This document shows, piece after piece, positions 15,471 to 24,727 of a DNA stretch of 64,000 nt. The DNA is taken from positions 496,001-560,000 of the forward strand of contig BAHV02000010.1 in assembly GCA_000508965.1 (NCBI GenBank). Reading direction: 5' to 3'. A program made the translations under genes and the position numbers. Position 1 is the stretch's first letter; the number at the start of each line of letters is the position of its first letter. The notes beneath the pieces were generated by a model that had not been told where the DNA came from, ran no database searches, and saw only the letters and a program-made list of their open reading frames with translations. This DNA is from Dielma sp000508965 (GTDB lineage Bacteria; Bacillota_I; Bacilli_A; Erysipelotrichales; Erysipelotrichaceae).

Positions 15471-16301
15471 TTAAAACTTGGCAATTTCACTGTAAAAATC
15501 GGACATGTGAGACCGATATTCCTGAGGGGTCAGCCGGCATACGATTTTGAAATCCTTCACAAAATGTGAACTGTCATAATAACTCAATATTTCACAGATA
15601 TCACTGATTGATCGATTCTCATTCAGCAGTTGAATTGATTTATTGATTCTCACTAATCGTGAGAATCCCTTCATACTCATTCCTAAATATAAATTAAAAA
15701 GCCGGCTCAGATGTCTGGGACTATAAGATACATGAGCAGCGATAGCTGCCGTGCTGCTGAACCCGCGGCTTTGAATAATCAAATGCAGTGCAAGTGCTAA
15801 TTCTTGAGGGTAGGGGAATTGTATGTTTTGATGCAGAACGGCTTCAAAATTCATTATCAGCTCATCGGCAGAGCATGCTGTTTCTAATATTGCGCGCAAT
15901 GCTGAGTCAAGAGCTTCATTAATCATTGAAAAAGGAATGATGCGGTCTGTAAGCTCTTTTTGATTGATATTCGCAAAAGGAAAAAAGCCGGCCGGCTGAT
16001 ATTCAACGATAAAGAGTATGCTGCACTGATTAGCAAGATCACCGACTCTTACCGGTTTTGTTGTCGCCCCGAATAAAAAGCTGTATAATTTATCATTATA
16101 TTGAAAGAAAACAAGTGTGCCGCTGCCATGCGGCATAATTGTATAGTCATCAGAAATCATGGCTTTATCAGGAAAGGTAATAGTAAAATTGGAAATTAAA
16201 TATCTGAGTTCAACGCATGGCAATAAGTAGGCATAGCTTTCTTCCCGTATCAATATTTTATGGTGATCTGACAATGATGTTAAACTGTTCTTATTGATCA
16301 T
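15471..16301 (-). CDS. AraC-family transcriptional regulator
   Basis: 276 residues from the ATG at 16301 with AAGGACG upstream. The N-terminal half has a beta-rich pattern (SYAYLLPCVELRYLISNF, GSGTLVFFQYNDKLYSFLFG) like the DUF6597-type AraC sensor; the C-terminal two-HTH domain is complete (AAIAAHVSYSPRHLSRLFN, then ISDICEILSYYDSSHFVKDFK ending in TPQEYR). Most likely controls the VOC and DUF5131 genes immediately downstream. Ligand unknown. Confidence 0.88.
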   Translation of the reverse strand: MINKNSLTSLSDHHKILIREESYAYLLPCVELRYLISNFTITFPDKAMISDDYTIMPHGSGTLVFFQYNDKLYSFLFGATTKPVRVGDLANQCSILFIVEYQPAGFFPFANINQKELTDRIIPFSMINEALDSALRAILETACSADELIMNFEAVLHQNIQFPYPQELALALHLIIQSRGFSSTAAIAAHVSYSPRHLSRLFNLYLGMSMKGFSRLVRINKSIQLLNENRSISDICEILSYYDSSHFVKDFKIVCRLTPQEYRSHMSDFYSEIAKF

Positions 16302-16360
16302 AATTTTCGTCCTTATAGTCTGGCAATTCGTTATGTATAGTATACACGCGATTAGCTGTA

Positions 16361-16399
16361 AAATAAAACAGCATGCCATTCAATTTCTGACATGCTGTT
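16361..16399 (-). terminator. Terminator of typA
   Basis: AACAGCATG/CATGCTGTT stem with a 15-base loop. Read on the minus strand it is followed by TTTTATTTTA just after the typA stop codon. Confidence 0.7.
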
Positions 16400-16404
16400 C
16401 ATAA

Positions 16405-18243
16405 TTATTGTTCAGTTTCTTGAGATTTAACTAGATCACGGTAATACTGTTTGCGGTCAAAAGGAGTAAGTCCTTTTTTACGCAGACGGATCGTATCCGG
16501 CGTGATTTCTACAAGTTCATCATCATTGATAAATTCTAAGGCTTCTTCCAGCGACATGATCTTTGCCGGTGTCAGCTTCATCGCTTCGTCATTGCCTGAA
16601 GAACGAATCGCAGTCAGCTTCTTATTCTTGATCGGGTTAACTTCTAAATCGGTATTTCTTGCACTCATACCGATAATCATTCCTTCATATACCTCCGTTT
16701 GCGGAGTAATGAACAATGTGCCTCTTTCCTGCAGATTCCATAAGGCATAAGTCATCGCTTTGCCAGTTTCAGTAGAAATCATCGCACCGTTTGCACGCTG
16801 AGTGATTTCACCCTTAAATGGCTCATAACCTTTGATTCGGCGAACTAAAGTACCTTCACCGCGTGTATCGTTGATGAATTCTGAACGGTAGCCCAACAAA
16901 CCGCGGGTCGGCGCACTGTATGTAATGCGGCAATAACCGTTTTCTTCATCCATATCTACCATAACGCCTTTACGCAGATTCAGCTTAGAAATGATCGTCC
17001 CTGAATATTCACTTGGCGCAATGGCAACAACTTCTTCAACCGGTTCAACAATGCGGTTTTCTTCATCACGATGCATGATAACTTCCGGTTTAGAAACGGC
17101 AATCTCAAATCCTTCACGGCGCATATTTTCAAGCAGTATAGAGATATGCAGTTCACCGCGGCCGCTGACTTTGAAGCAGTCACCGCTCTCAGTTGGTTCA
17201 ACCTTTAAGCCGACATTGACTTCTAATTCCTTTTCCAAACGTTCTTTTAGATTACGTGATGTAACAAATTTACCTGACTGACCAGCAAATGGTGATTTAT
17301 TTACAATGAAATTCATCGATAGAGTAGGTTCTTCTATTTTAATGGTCGGCATTGGCATGATATTATCTTTATCACATAAAGTTTCACCGATGGAAATATC
17401 TGCAATACCGCTGATTACCACGATGTCACCGCTGTGAGCTTCTGACACGGCTACTCGCTTTAAGCCCTGATAGGCAAAGATCTGATTGACTGACTTCTGA
17501 CGGATATTGCCGTCGCCGTCACAGACTGCCACATTTTGACCCTCTTTCAGAATACCGCTGTAAATACGTCCGATTCCCAAACGTCCGATATAATCATCGT
17601 ATGCCAAGGCCGATACCTGCATCTGAAGCGGTTCTTCATCTAAATCGGGATATGCTTCCACATGATTCAAGATCGTTTCAAATAAAGGTTCAATGCTTGT
17701 ACCTTCTTCATCTAATGTATGCTGAACGATGCCGCGTTTAGCAATACCATACAGAATCGGGAAGTCTAACTGTTCATCATTAGCGTTCAGATCAAGGAAC
17801 AGATCGTAAACCTCATCGACAACCTCTTCCGCGCGCTGATCCTTCTTATCAATCTTGTTGATCAAAAGGATTGGGCGAAGACCCATTTCTAATGATTTGG
17901 ATAATACGAAACGTGTCTGAGGCATCGGACCCTCGGCTGAATCGACAAGCAGGATAACGGTATCTACGGTTTTGATGATACGCTCTACTTCACTTGAAAA
18001 GTCAGCATGTCCCGGTGTGTCGACAATGTTGATTTTGTAATCCTTATAGTTTACACTGCAGTTTTTAGAATAAATGGTGATCCCGCGTTCACGCTCAAGA
18101 TCATTGCTATCCATAACGCATTCCACAACTTCTTCGTTAGAACGGAATACGTGGCTTTGATTTAAAAATGCATCCACCAATGTTGACTTACCGGCGTCAA
18201 CGTGGGCAATTACGGCAATATTAATAATTTTCTGTTTACTCAT
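16405..18243 (-). CDS. typA: Ribosome-associated GTPase TypA/BipA
   Basis: 612 residues, full length, with AAGGTGG before the ATG. Domains: GTPase (1-200; G1 AHVDAGKSTL, switch II DTPGHADF, G4 NKID), beta barrel II, EF-G-like domains III and V, and the BipA-specific C-terminal domain. TypA binds the ribosome near the A site and assists 50S assembly and translation under cold or nutrient stress. Monocistronic, with its own terminator and divergent from a polysaccharide deacetylase gene. Confidence 0.98.
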   Translation of the reverse strand: MSKQKIINIAVIAHVDAGKSTLVDAFLNQSHVFRSNEEVVECVMDSNDLERERGITIYSKNCSVNYKDYKINIVDTPGHADFSSEVERIIKTVDTVILLVDSAEGPMPQTRFVLSKSLEMGLRPILLINKIDKKDQRAEEVVDEVYDLFLDLNANDEQLDFPILYGIAKRGIVQHTLDEEGTSIEPLFETILNHVEAYPDLDEEPLQMQVSALAYDDYIGRLGIGRIYSGILKEGQNVAVCDGDGNIRQKSVNQIFAYQGLKRVAVSEAHSGDIVVISGIADISIGETLCDKDNIMPMPTIKIEEPTLSMNFIVNKSPFAGQSGKFVTSRNLKERLEKELEVNVGLKVEPTESGDCFKVSGRGELHISILLENMRREGFEIAVSKPEVIMHRDEENRIVEPVEEVVAIAPSEYSGTIISKLNLRKGVMVDMDEENGYCRITYSAPTRGLLGYRSEFINDTRGEGTLVRRIKGYEPFKGEITQRANGAMISTETGKAMTYALWNLQERGTLFITPQTEVYEGMIIGMSARNTDLEVNPIKNKKLTAIRSSGNDEAMKLTPAKIMSLEEALEFINDDELVEITPDTIRLRKKGLTPFDRKQYYRDLVKSQETEQ

Positions 18244-18439
18244 GTAAATTCCACCTTTTTAACTTTAAAATTATACTATAAGGAATAGCTAATTACAATT
18301 TATTTGTGAAAAAATACAATGATTAACGCTTTCATTGACCTGTTTTTACTGAAAGTTAAGAATTATCAGCATAAATACGCGTTTTTCACATTTTAAAGTA
18401 TTGTTAGAAAAGTGGGATTTTAATCAAAAAGAGGCAAGT

Positions 18440-18472
18440 TTTTCATTCTGAATTTCTATACTAGAATGAAAA
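18440..18472 (+). promoter_or_regulatory. Perfect inverted repeat over a -10-like element
   Basis: TTTTCATTCT at 18440-18449 and AGAATGAAAA at 18463-18472 are exact inverted copies around 13 bases that contain TATACT (18457-18462). No good -35 stands 17 bases upstream. It could be an operator over an activator-dependent promoter, or an RNA hairpin that partly hides the SD (AAGGTGAT begins at 18471). Confidence 0.5.
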
Positions 18473-18482
18473 GGTGATAAAA

Positions 18483-19712
18483 ATGAAACGATTATTAATA
18501 GTGATCAGTATACTCTGCCTGATGATTTGCGGCTGTCACAAGTCAGTGAATCCGGTTAAAGAAGATGTGAATGTGAATTATGAAAGCGGTGAGGATAAAA
18601 AAATGATGCTGATTTATCCTACTTTAAATGCCCCCTTGCTTGATGAGCAGCTTAAGGCATTAAGTGAAGAACTGAATCAGGAATTTACGGCTATCGATGG
18701 TGATTGTGAATTCAATATGTCATATCGGTTAAATCACAATGATGATTTTATCTCATTGATGGTTAAGATTCTGCGCGGAGATAAGGAAGAAGTAAAGACT
18801 TTTTTAAGTAATGGTGACGGCAGTCAAAGCTATACGTTTGAAGATGCGTTTGATGCTAAACAGATTAAGCGCTTGGCCCAAAAAATTGATGAGCGATTGC
18901 GGCAGAGCGATGAAACAGCCGGCAGCTCCATTGATTATAAAATGGCCGTCATGCCGAACGTTGAAAATTTTCAGAATTTCTATCTGGATCAAGATACAAT
19001 TACATTTTATTTTGATAATTTTGCTGATCAGCAGCTCCATGAGGCTGTCTTTACTTATGAAGAATTAAAGGATTTGATTAAACTTGAGTACAGCAATCCC
19101 GTATATTTAACCTATGATGAAATTTTATATGAACCGACAAAGATCATTGATCCCAATAAACCGATGGTTGCTTTAACCTTTGATGACGGTCCCAATAAAT
19201 ATACGGAACAGTTATTAGACGCATTAAAGGAATATAATTGCAGCGCTACTTTTTTTGTGCTTGGCAGTATGGTTGAAAAGTTTCCGCAAGCTTTACAGCG
19301 AATGGTATTGGAGGGCAATGAAATCGGCAATCATACGATGGATCACCGTCAGCTGACTAAATTATCGGAAAAGGAGATACTCAAGGAGGTTGAGGATACC
19401 CAACAGGCTATTGAATCAATTGTTCATATTTATCCAAAGCTTGTACGGCCGCCTTATGGCTCTAAAAATGACACCGTATCTCGAATCCTTGATTATGATC
19501 TGATTCTTTGGGATTTAGATACCCGTGATTGGGCCAGCAAGGATCCGCAGAAAATCATTGAAGTGACATTAAATAATGTCCGGGACAAGGATATTATTTT
19601 GATGCATGATATTTATCCGACCAGTGTGCAGGCAGCCATCGAGTTAATTCCGCTGCTTCAGGAGCGTGGGTATCAGCTGGTTACTGTCAGTGAATTGTTG
19701 CTGTATCGATAA
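18483..19712 (+). CDS. PdaC-like polysaccharide deacetylase lipoprotein
   Basis: 409 residues from the ATG behind AAGGTGAT. A lipobox at ICGC makes Cys18 the probable lipid anchor, so the enzyme sits outside the membrane. Residues about 30-200 resemble the DUF4163/RsiV-like domain of B. subtilis PdaC; the NodB domain follows with TFDDGP, HTMDHRQ, RPPYGS, LWDLDTRDW and LMHD, all catalytic motifs intact. Removes acetyl groups from peptidoglycan N-acetyl sugars, which raises lysozyme resistance. Followed by a paralogue of the same plan. Confidence 0.9.
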   Translation: MKRLLIVISILCLMICGCHKSVNPVKEDVNVNYESGEDKKMMLIYPTLNAPLLDEQLKALSEELNQEFTAIDGDCEFNMSYRLNHNDDFISLMVKILRGDKEEVKTFLSNGDGSQSYTFEDAFDAKQIKRLAQKIDERLRQSDETAGSSIDYKMAVMPNVENFQNFYLDQDTITFYFDNFADQQLHEAVFTYEELKDLIKLEYSNPVYLTYDEILYEPTKIIDPNKPMVALTFDDGPNKYTEQLLDALKEYNCSATFFVLGSMVEKFPQALQRMVLEGNEIGNHTMDHRQLTKLSEKEILKEVEDTQQAIESIVHIYPKLVRPPYGSKNDTVSRILDYDLILWDLDTRDWASKDPQKIIEVTLNNVRDKDIILMHDIYPTSVQAAIELIPLLQERGYQLVTVSELLLYR

Positions 19713-19798
19713 TTTAAAAAAACTTAAGAAATTTTTAATAGGTAATTATTTGAACGTTTTGCTGGACCATGGTAAACTAAGAAATGAGAGGTGAAACT

Positions 19799-21046
19799 AT
19801 GGAAAAGCAGCGGTTTGAATTTGACCGTTTGAAAATTTTGGTTCTGGCATTATTAGCTGTCATGGTTTTGCTGGTGTCATTGGTCTTCCTTGGACGGAAG
19901 GAAGATCGTTATCAAGAGTTCAAATCAGTTTCTTTAGATAATAAAAAAGCAGGTGAGACACTGCAGGATGAGTTCAGTGAAGCCGATGTGATATTGGCAC
20001 TTCATTATCCGCAATTCAGTGATGAGCCGCTGAATCAGCTGATTAAGGACCATGTAGCAGCCATCCGCGCTTATCAGGGTGAAGAGAATGATTTGGTTTT
20101 TCTTGATTATGAGAGTGTGAAAAGCTTCGATCAGTATGTTACCGTGCGTTTTTTTGAAAAAGTATATGATGAGCAAATGAAGCTGAAGCAGACAGACACA
20201 AGCTTTATCACTTATGATATGAAGCAGCAAAGGACAATGAAAATCGAAGATATATTCCGTTCAGATTATCTGGTTCAGCTGCAAACGATGTTTAATGAAA
20301 TTCCTGAGTATTACCAGATAGAAGAACAGGGAATCCGCTGTTTCGATAAGGATGGCAATGAATTGGGTTTGTTTGAATATGCCAGTCATGAACGCTTTAT
20401 CGCGTTAAAGAATCCGCAAGTGCCTTCACTGGCCTATAAGGGGGATGAAGAAGTCGAAACGATGACTATTGATCCCAATAAACCGATGATCGTATTTACT
20501 TTTGATGACGGTCCTACACCGGAAATTACAAAGCGAATCATGGATGCATTTTTAGCAGCCGGCGGCAGAGCAACTTTTTTCGAGTTAGGCAGCCGGATGG
20601 AGGCTTATGGGGATTTGACACAGATGCTTTATCAGCACGGCTTTGAGATTGGCAACCATTCTTACAGTCATGCCAATCTAAGTATTGCGGATGAGGCAAC
20701 GATCCGTCAGGAGATTTATGCGACGCAGGATATCGCTTATGCTTTGACGGGAAAAGAGATCCAGCTGGTAAGGCCGACCTACGGCGCTGTTTCGGATTTG
20801 ATGCGCGAAGTGATTCCGTTTAGGATGATCAATTGGAATATTGATTCATTGGATTGGAAAACAAGAAATAAGGAAGCCATATTAAATGAAGTGCTTCCCT
20901 ACATAGAAGACGGTTCAATTATTTTAATGCATGATTTATATGATACCACTGCCGAGGCAGTTGAAGCGATGCTGCCGATTTTAGCTGAAAAGGGGTATCA
21001 GTTTGTGACTTTATCTGATTATTTAGCAAGTGCTGAAACGAAATGA
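19799..21046 (+). CDS. PdaC-like polysaccharide deacetylase, membrane anchored
   Basis: 415 residues from the ATG at 19799, with AGAGGTGAAAC upstream. An N-terminal membrane anchor (about 11-28) replaces the lipobox of its neighbour. A DUF4163/RsiV-like region (about 50-200) precedes the NodB domain: TFDDGPTPE, GNHSYSH, RPTYGAV, WNIDSLDW and LMHDLYD, all complete. The NodB domain and flanks clearly match the preceding gene, so the two arose by tandem duplication and then changed their anchoring. Likely modifies peptidoglycan. Confidence 0.9.
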   Translation: MEKQRFEFDRLKILVLALLAVMVLLVSLVFLGRKEDRYQEFKSVSLDNKKAGETLQDEFSEADVILALHYPQFSDEPLNQLIKDHVAAIRAYQGEENDLVFLDYESVKSFDQYVTVRFFEKVYDEQMKLKQTDTSFITYDMKQQRTMKIEDIFRSDYLVQLQTMFNEIPEYYQIEEQGIRCFDKDGNELGLFEYASHERFIALKNPQVPSLAYKGDEEVETMTIDPNKPMIVFTFDDGPTPEITKRIMDAFLAAGGRATFFELGSRMEAYGDLTQMLYQHGFEIGNHSYSHANLSIADEATIRQEIYATQDIAYALTGKEIQLVRPTYGAVSDLMREVIPFRMINWNIDSLDWKTRNKEAILNEVLPYIEDGSIILMHDLYDTTAEAVEAMLPILAEKGYQFVTLSDYLASAETK

Positions 21047-21074
21047 TAATGTGTTTAAAAAGGAGTGACAGGGA

Positions 21075-22721
21075 ATGAAGATTGCGTTAAGTTCAATGCA
21101 GATCAATCCTGGGGATTGTCAGGCGAATTATTTGAAAATGCAGGCTCAGATTAAAGAGGCCATTAAGATGCAGGCAGAACTGATCGTTTTCCCGCAGAAT
21201 GCGCTGAGCGGGACTTATTTGGGAGAACTGTGGCAGAATAATGATTTTTGTCAGTTTGCGGATAGCTTTAATGAATTATTGATTGAAGCCAGCGATCAAA
21301 TCGCAATTGTTTGGGGCAATGTGAAATATCGGCATGGGCATTTGTTTAATTGTGCTTTTTTCGCATGGCAGAAAGAAACGCGAATGAAAGTAAAGCGTCC
21401 TGAGCATCATTTTATGGATGAGTCGCTTTATTTTGAAGCCAGCGCGATGGATTCGGAAATTGAATACAAGGGTGAATTGCTGAAGCTGAACTTTGGCACT
21501 GATATCGAAGCGGATGTTTTCAATATCAATCTTGATCATCACCCATACTGCCGTGATTTGATGTGCTGTCTGCATCACAGCGGTGTTTATGTGAACGCAT
21601 TGAGTGTGGAAAGTTATGGTAAAAATGTGTTTGTTTGTCCGGGCGGCCCGGCTTATTATCAAGACGGCGAGTTGATCTGCAGCGGTCCGTTTCTGCATGA
21701 TGGCTTGACGCTGATTGACACACAGAAGCCAAATCATCAAAAACATGAGCTGTGTGAGCTTGAAGTGCTGCTTTATGGTCTTAAGACTTTTGATGCTCAG
21801 GTACTAGGCGGCAAGATGCCGTGGATTATCGGCTTATCCGGCGGTTTGGATAGCAGTGTTAATGCTGCGTTAATTACCATGGCCTTTGGTCCTGACAGGG
21901 TTTATGCCTATAATCTTGCGACAGCTCATAATTCATCAGCCACCAAGCAGAACGCGCAGCAGCTTGCCGATGCGTTAGGCATTCGGCTGAATAATGGAGC
22001 TGTAACGCAATTGGTTGAGGCCAGCCGGGATGTACTTTGTAATGAATATGGTTATGATGATTCAAAATGGCCGTCTTTGGTCATGGAAAATATCCAGGCG
22101 CGGATACGAGGGCATCTGCTGTCAAGCTTTGCAGCTATTCATGGCGGTGTCGTAGTAAACAATGGCAATAAGGTGGAGGTTGCTTTGGGGTATTGTACGC
22201 TCTATGGTGACGCGATCGGTGTGCTTTCACCGATTGGTGACTGTACAAAGTGCGACTTGTTTGCATTATCAAAACAGATCAATGAACTGCATGAAAAAGA
22301 AGTGATTCCTTGGAATCTGCTGCCGGAAGTCAGTGATAAGATTGAATGGGAAACACCGCCGAGTGCCGAATTAAAAAATGATCAGCTTGATCCGATGAAA
22401 TGGTTTTATCACGATCAGCTATTGGACGATCTTTTGTCCGGCATGGATCCTTGTGAATATCTGCGCGCCTATCAGTCAAAAGAACTATTTGCAGGTAAAT
22501 ATGGATTCTGGCTGAAGCTGTACGGTCTTGATGATCCGCAGGAATTTGTTAAAGATTTTCGCTGGTTTACATCAACCCTGCGGCGCAATGCATTTAAACA
22601 GCTGCAGACACCGCCGATTCTATCCTTAAGCAGTAAGCCTTTTGGTACTATACCGGTGGTTCAGGGGCATGCGGTTTATCCGCAATGCGAAAAATTATTA
22701 AAAGAAATAACAGAAGCTTAA
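21075..22721 (+). CDS. nadE: NAD synthetase with degenerate glutaminase domain
   Basis: 548 residues, SD AAAGGAGTGA. Converts nicotinate adenine dinucleotide to NAD. The C-terminal synthetase domain is sound (P-loop IIGLSGGLDSS at about 251-262, then AYNLATAHNSSAT). The N-terminal carbon-nitrogen hydrolase domain, which normally frees ammonia from glutamine, looks inactive: the catalytic Glu of FPE is Gln41 (FPQNALSG, codon CAG), the nucleophile segment ICED reads INLD with Asn152, and the stretch after it appears shortened. The Lys region KVKRPEHHF is kept. The enzyme is therefore predicted to use free ammonia. Confidence 0.88.
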   Translation: MKIALSSMQINPGDCQANYLKMQAQIKEAIKMQAELIVFPQNALSGTYLGELWQNNDFCQFADSFNELLIEASDQIAIVWGNVKYRHGHLFNCAFFAWQKETRMKVKRPEHHFMDESLYFEASAMDSEIEYKGELLKLNFGTDIEADVFNINLDHHPYCRDLMCCLHHSGVYVNALSVESYGKNVFVCPGGPAYYQDGELICSGPFLHDGLTLIDTQKPNHQKHELCELEVLLYGLKTFDAQVLGGKMPWIIGLSGGLDSSVNAALITMAFGPDRVYAYNLATAHNSSATKQNAQQLADALGIRLNNGAVTQLVEASRDVLCNEYGYDDSKWPSLVMENIQARIRGHLLSSFAAIHGGVVVNNGNKVEVALGYCTLYGDAIGVLSPIGDCTKCDLFALSKQINELHEKEVIPWNLLPEVSDKIEWETPPSAELKNDQLDPMKWFYHDQLLDDLLSGMDPCEYLRAYQSKELFAGKYGFWLKLYGLDDPQEFVKDFRWFTSTLRRNAFKQLQTPPILSLSSKPFGTIPVVQGHAVYPQCEKLLKEITEA

Positions 22722-22767
22722 CACACTCTTTCATAAAGACATGATATGATAGCTACGGAGGTTTTTT

Positions 22768-23928
22768 ATGAATCTAAAACTAACAGAAGAAAACAGGTCG
22801 AAGGTAATTGCCAACAGCATCGTTGTTGTGATTGGTATCACCGTATTTTTTGCCTTTTACCGTTTTGACGAATTACGAGCCGGTTTTGACGTCATGATCG
22901 GCAAACTCTTCCCATTTATCTTTGGCTTTGCGATTGCTTTTTTGCTTGATAAGCCAATGATGATGTTTGAGGAATTTCTGAAAAAGGTAGGTTTAAAAGG
23001 TAAGGGAGTCAGAAACCTAGCGGCTATTCTTGCTTTGATCCTAGGCTTTATCATGGTATCGGCACTGCTTTGGCTGTTGATTCCGCAGGTGCTGACATCC
23101 CTGTTTGATCTGATTGAAAAAGCACCGGGCTATCTTGGTCATTTCTTTGATTTTGTTAATGATGTAATCGTAAGAGAAAATATTGATATTTCATATTTAT
23201 ATGAATTTTTAGGAACTGATTTTGAGAAAGAACTGATTACCAATCTGACAAGCTTCTTTTCCAGTTCGCTGCCGCAGATGGTTACTTTAACTGGTAAGGT
23301 TACTTCCACATTCTTTAATATTATTTTGGGAATGATGGCGGGTTTGTACATCATGTTTGAGAAAGAGAATTTCATCTTAGGGATCAAACGGACTACATAT
23401 GCTTTTTGTTCTAAGCCGGTTGCGGACTATCTGTCTCGTTTTGCCAAGATCACGGCCGATATTTTCAATAATTTTATTGTCGGCAAGGCAATTGATTCAG
23501 TGATTATCGGTGTGATTACTTATGTGCTGATGACCATCTTTAAAATGCCTTATGCCTTGCTGCTGAGTGTAATTGTCGGTACTACCAATATGATTCCTGT
23601 ATTCGGACCGTTTATCGGTGCTATACCCGGCGTCTTTATTCTGATGATCATTCATCCTTTACAGGGATTGTATTTCGCCTTATTGATTTTAGCTATCCAG
23701 CAGTTTGACGGCAATATTCTAGGGCCGATCATTCTTGGCGATAAGCTGGGACTGCCTTCACTCGCTATTTTGTTTGCGGTTGTGATTGGCGGTGGGATGT
23801 TTGGCATCTTAGGCATGTTTATCGGTGTGCCAATTTTTGCGGTCATTTATACAGCAGTTCGGGAAGTAGTCGAATATCGGCTGAATAAGAAGAATCTAAA
23901 GGTTGAACTGAATACCAAGGTTGAATAA
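22768..23928 (+). CDS. AI-2E family transporter (TqsA/PerM/YdiK-like permease)
   Basis: 386 residues with GGAGG upstream. Membrane spans at about 13-31, 36-58, 77-97, then a large extracytoplasmic/amphipathic region (100-165), and four to five more spans to the C-terminus. The conserved block FGPFIGAIPG and the LGPIILGDKLGLPSLAILFA segment identify the family. Members export small molecules or ions, or act in Na+/H+ exchange; AI-2 transport is known only for a few. Possibly monocistronic, 46 bases after nadE. Confidence 0.9.
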   Translation: MNLKLTEENRSKVIANSIVVVIGITVFFAFYRFDELRAGFDVMIGKLFPFIFGFAIAFLLDKPMMMFEEFLKKVGLKGKGVRNLAAILALILGFIMVSALLWLLIPQVLTSLFDLIEKAPGYLGHFFDFVNDVIVRENIDISYLYEFLGTDFEKELITNLTSFFSSSLPQMVTLTGKVTSTFFNIILGMMAGLYIMFEKENFILGIKRTTYAFCSKPVADYLSRFAKITADIFNNFIVGKAIDSVIIGVITYVLMTIFKMPYALLLSVIVGTTNMIPVFGPFIGAIPGVFILMIIHPLQGLYFALLILAIQQFDGNILGPIILGDKLGLPSLAILFAVVIGGGMFGILGMFIGVPIFAVIYTAVREVVEYRLNKKNLKVELNTKVE

Positions 23929-24029
23929 ATCATACATGAATTAAATCCTTCAATTGCCGCATTGACTCTATGATTCTTATTTTGCTTTTAAACCTGAGTG
24001 CCATCATTGATTTGTATGAAGCATAGATC

Positions 24030-24212
24030 CAACCAATTGTTATTTATGCAACTGGTGAAATCAAGGATGGTAAGGTTCCTTTCAGGTATGCGGGTACGGT
24101 TGCCCCGCAAGCCAAAGAGGCACTGGATAATAAAGCAGCAGCCTTTGATTTTGTATTATTCCGGACATGGTTGGTTTTGCATAATAAAGAATCCTTTGCC
24201 CTGATTCATTAA
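24030..24212 (+). pseudogene. Fragment of an unidentified gene
   Basis: A 60-codon frame with protein-like composition (PIVIYATGEIKDGK, VPFRYAGTVAPQAKEALD, AAAFDFVLF) that lacks a start codon, has a stop codon directly upstream and ends on a terminator. It looks like the 3' end of a lost gene. I do not recognise the parent family. The remaining bases from 23929 show no other coding or RNA signal. Confidence 0.35.
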
Positions 24213-24226
24213 GGCAAAGGATTTTT
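24191..24226 (+). terminator. Rho-independent terminator
   Basis: ATCCTTTGCC/GGCAAAGGAT ten-base stem, 12-base loop, T run. It follows the gene fragment and overlaps its last codons. Also separates the permease gene from the convergent ferredoxin gene. Confidence 0.85.
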
Positions 24227-24236
24227 AGATGTATAA

Positions 24237-24725
24237 TTAGTCGTTTTGATCAAGCAGCGTTAATAGCTGATCCACAGCTTCCATTGGGAAGAGATCATCG
24301 GTGACAGTCTTTAAAGACCTTAAAAAATCATGTGTATTCTTGCTTTGCGGCAGCATATAACCCGCTTCTCTGAACAGGTCTTCAGCCATGTATCGATTTG
24401 ATTTCTCTAATGCGGCAGCAAGCTGAGCAAATACCTTGTCATCACTATGCTTCGCAAGCTCATGAGCGGCAGCCTCCTGCTTAGCGATATTTTGTATCAG
24501 CTTCATCATTTCCTGTTTCATTGTATCAGCCTTGTGCTGCTGCGGTGCAAAAGTATCCGGTACCATTGAAATCGCGTGCGAAGGACAGGCACTGACGCAT
24601 AACCCGCAGGCAATGCATTTCTTAAAGTCGATCTGACCATTTTCTGTGTCACTGGCACCGGTTGGGCAGACATACAGACATAAGCAATCCTTGGTACAGT
24701 TTCTTAAATTTCTAAACGCATGCAT
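24237..24725 (-). CDS. 2[4Fe-4S] ferredoxin-like protein with helical C-terminal domain
   Basis: 162 residues; SD AGGGGG inside the end of the upstream gene. The N-terminus binds Fe-S clusters: CTKDCLCLYVCPTGA and CIACGLCVSACPSHAI, the second a canonical CxxCxxCxxxCP. The C-terminal 100 residues are helical with His/Lys-rich stretches (KQEAAAHELAKHSDDK) and no further cysteines. Likely an electron carrier. It starts two bases after the stop of a double-rubredoxin protein, so the two form an electron-transfer pair, probably in oxygen or peroxide defence. Confidence 0.85.
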   Translation of the reverse strand: MHAFRNLRNCTKDCLCLYVCPTGASDTENGQIDFKKCIACGLCVSACPSHAISMVPDTFAPQQHKADTMKQEMMKLIQNIAKQEAAAHELAKHSDDKVFAQLAAALEKSNRYMAEDLFREAGYMLPQSKNTHDFLRSLKTVTDDLFPMEAVDQLLTLLDQND

Positions 24726-24727
24726 GA

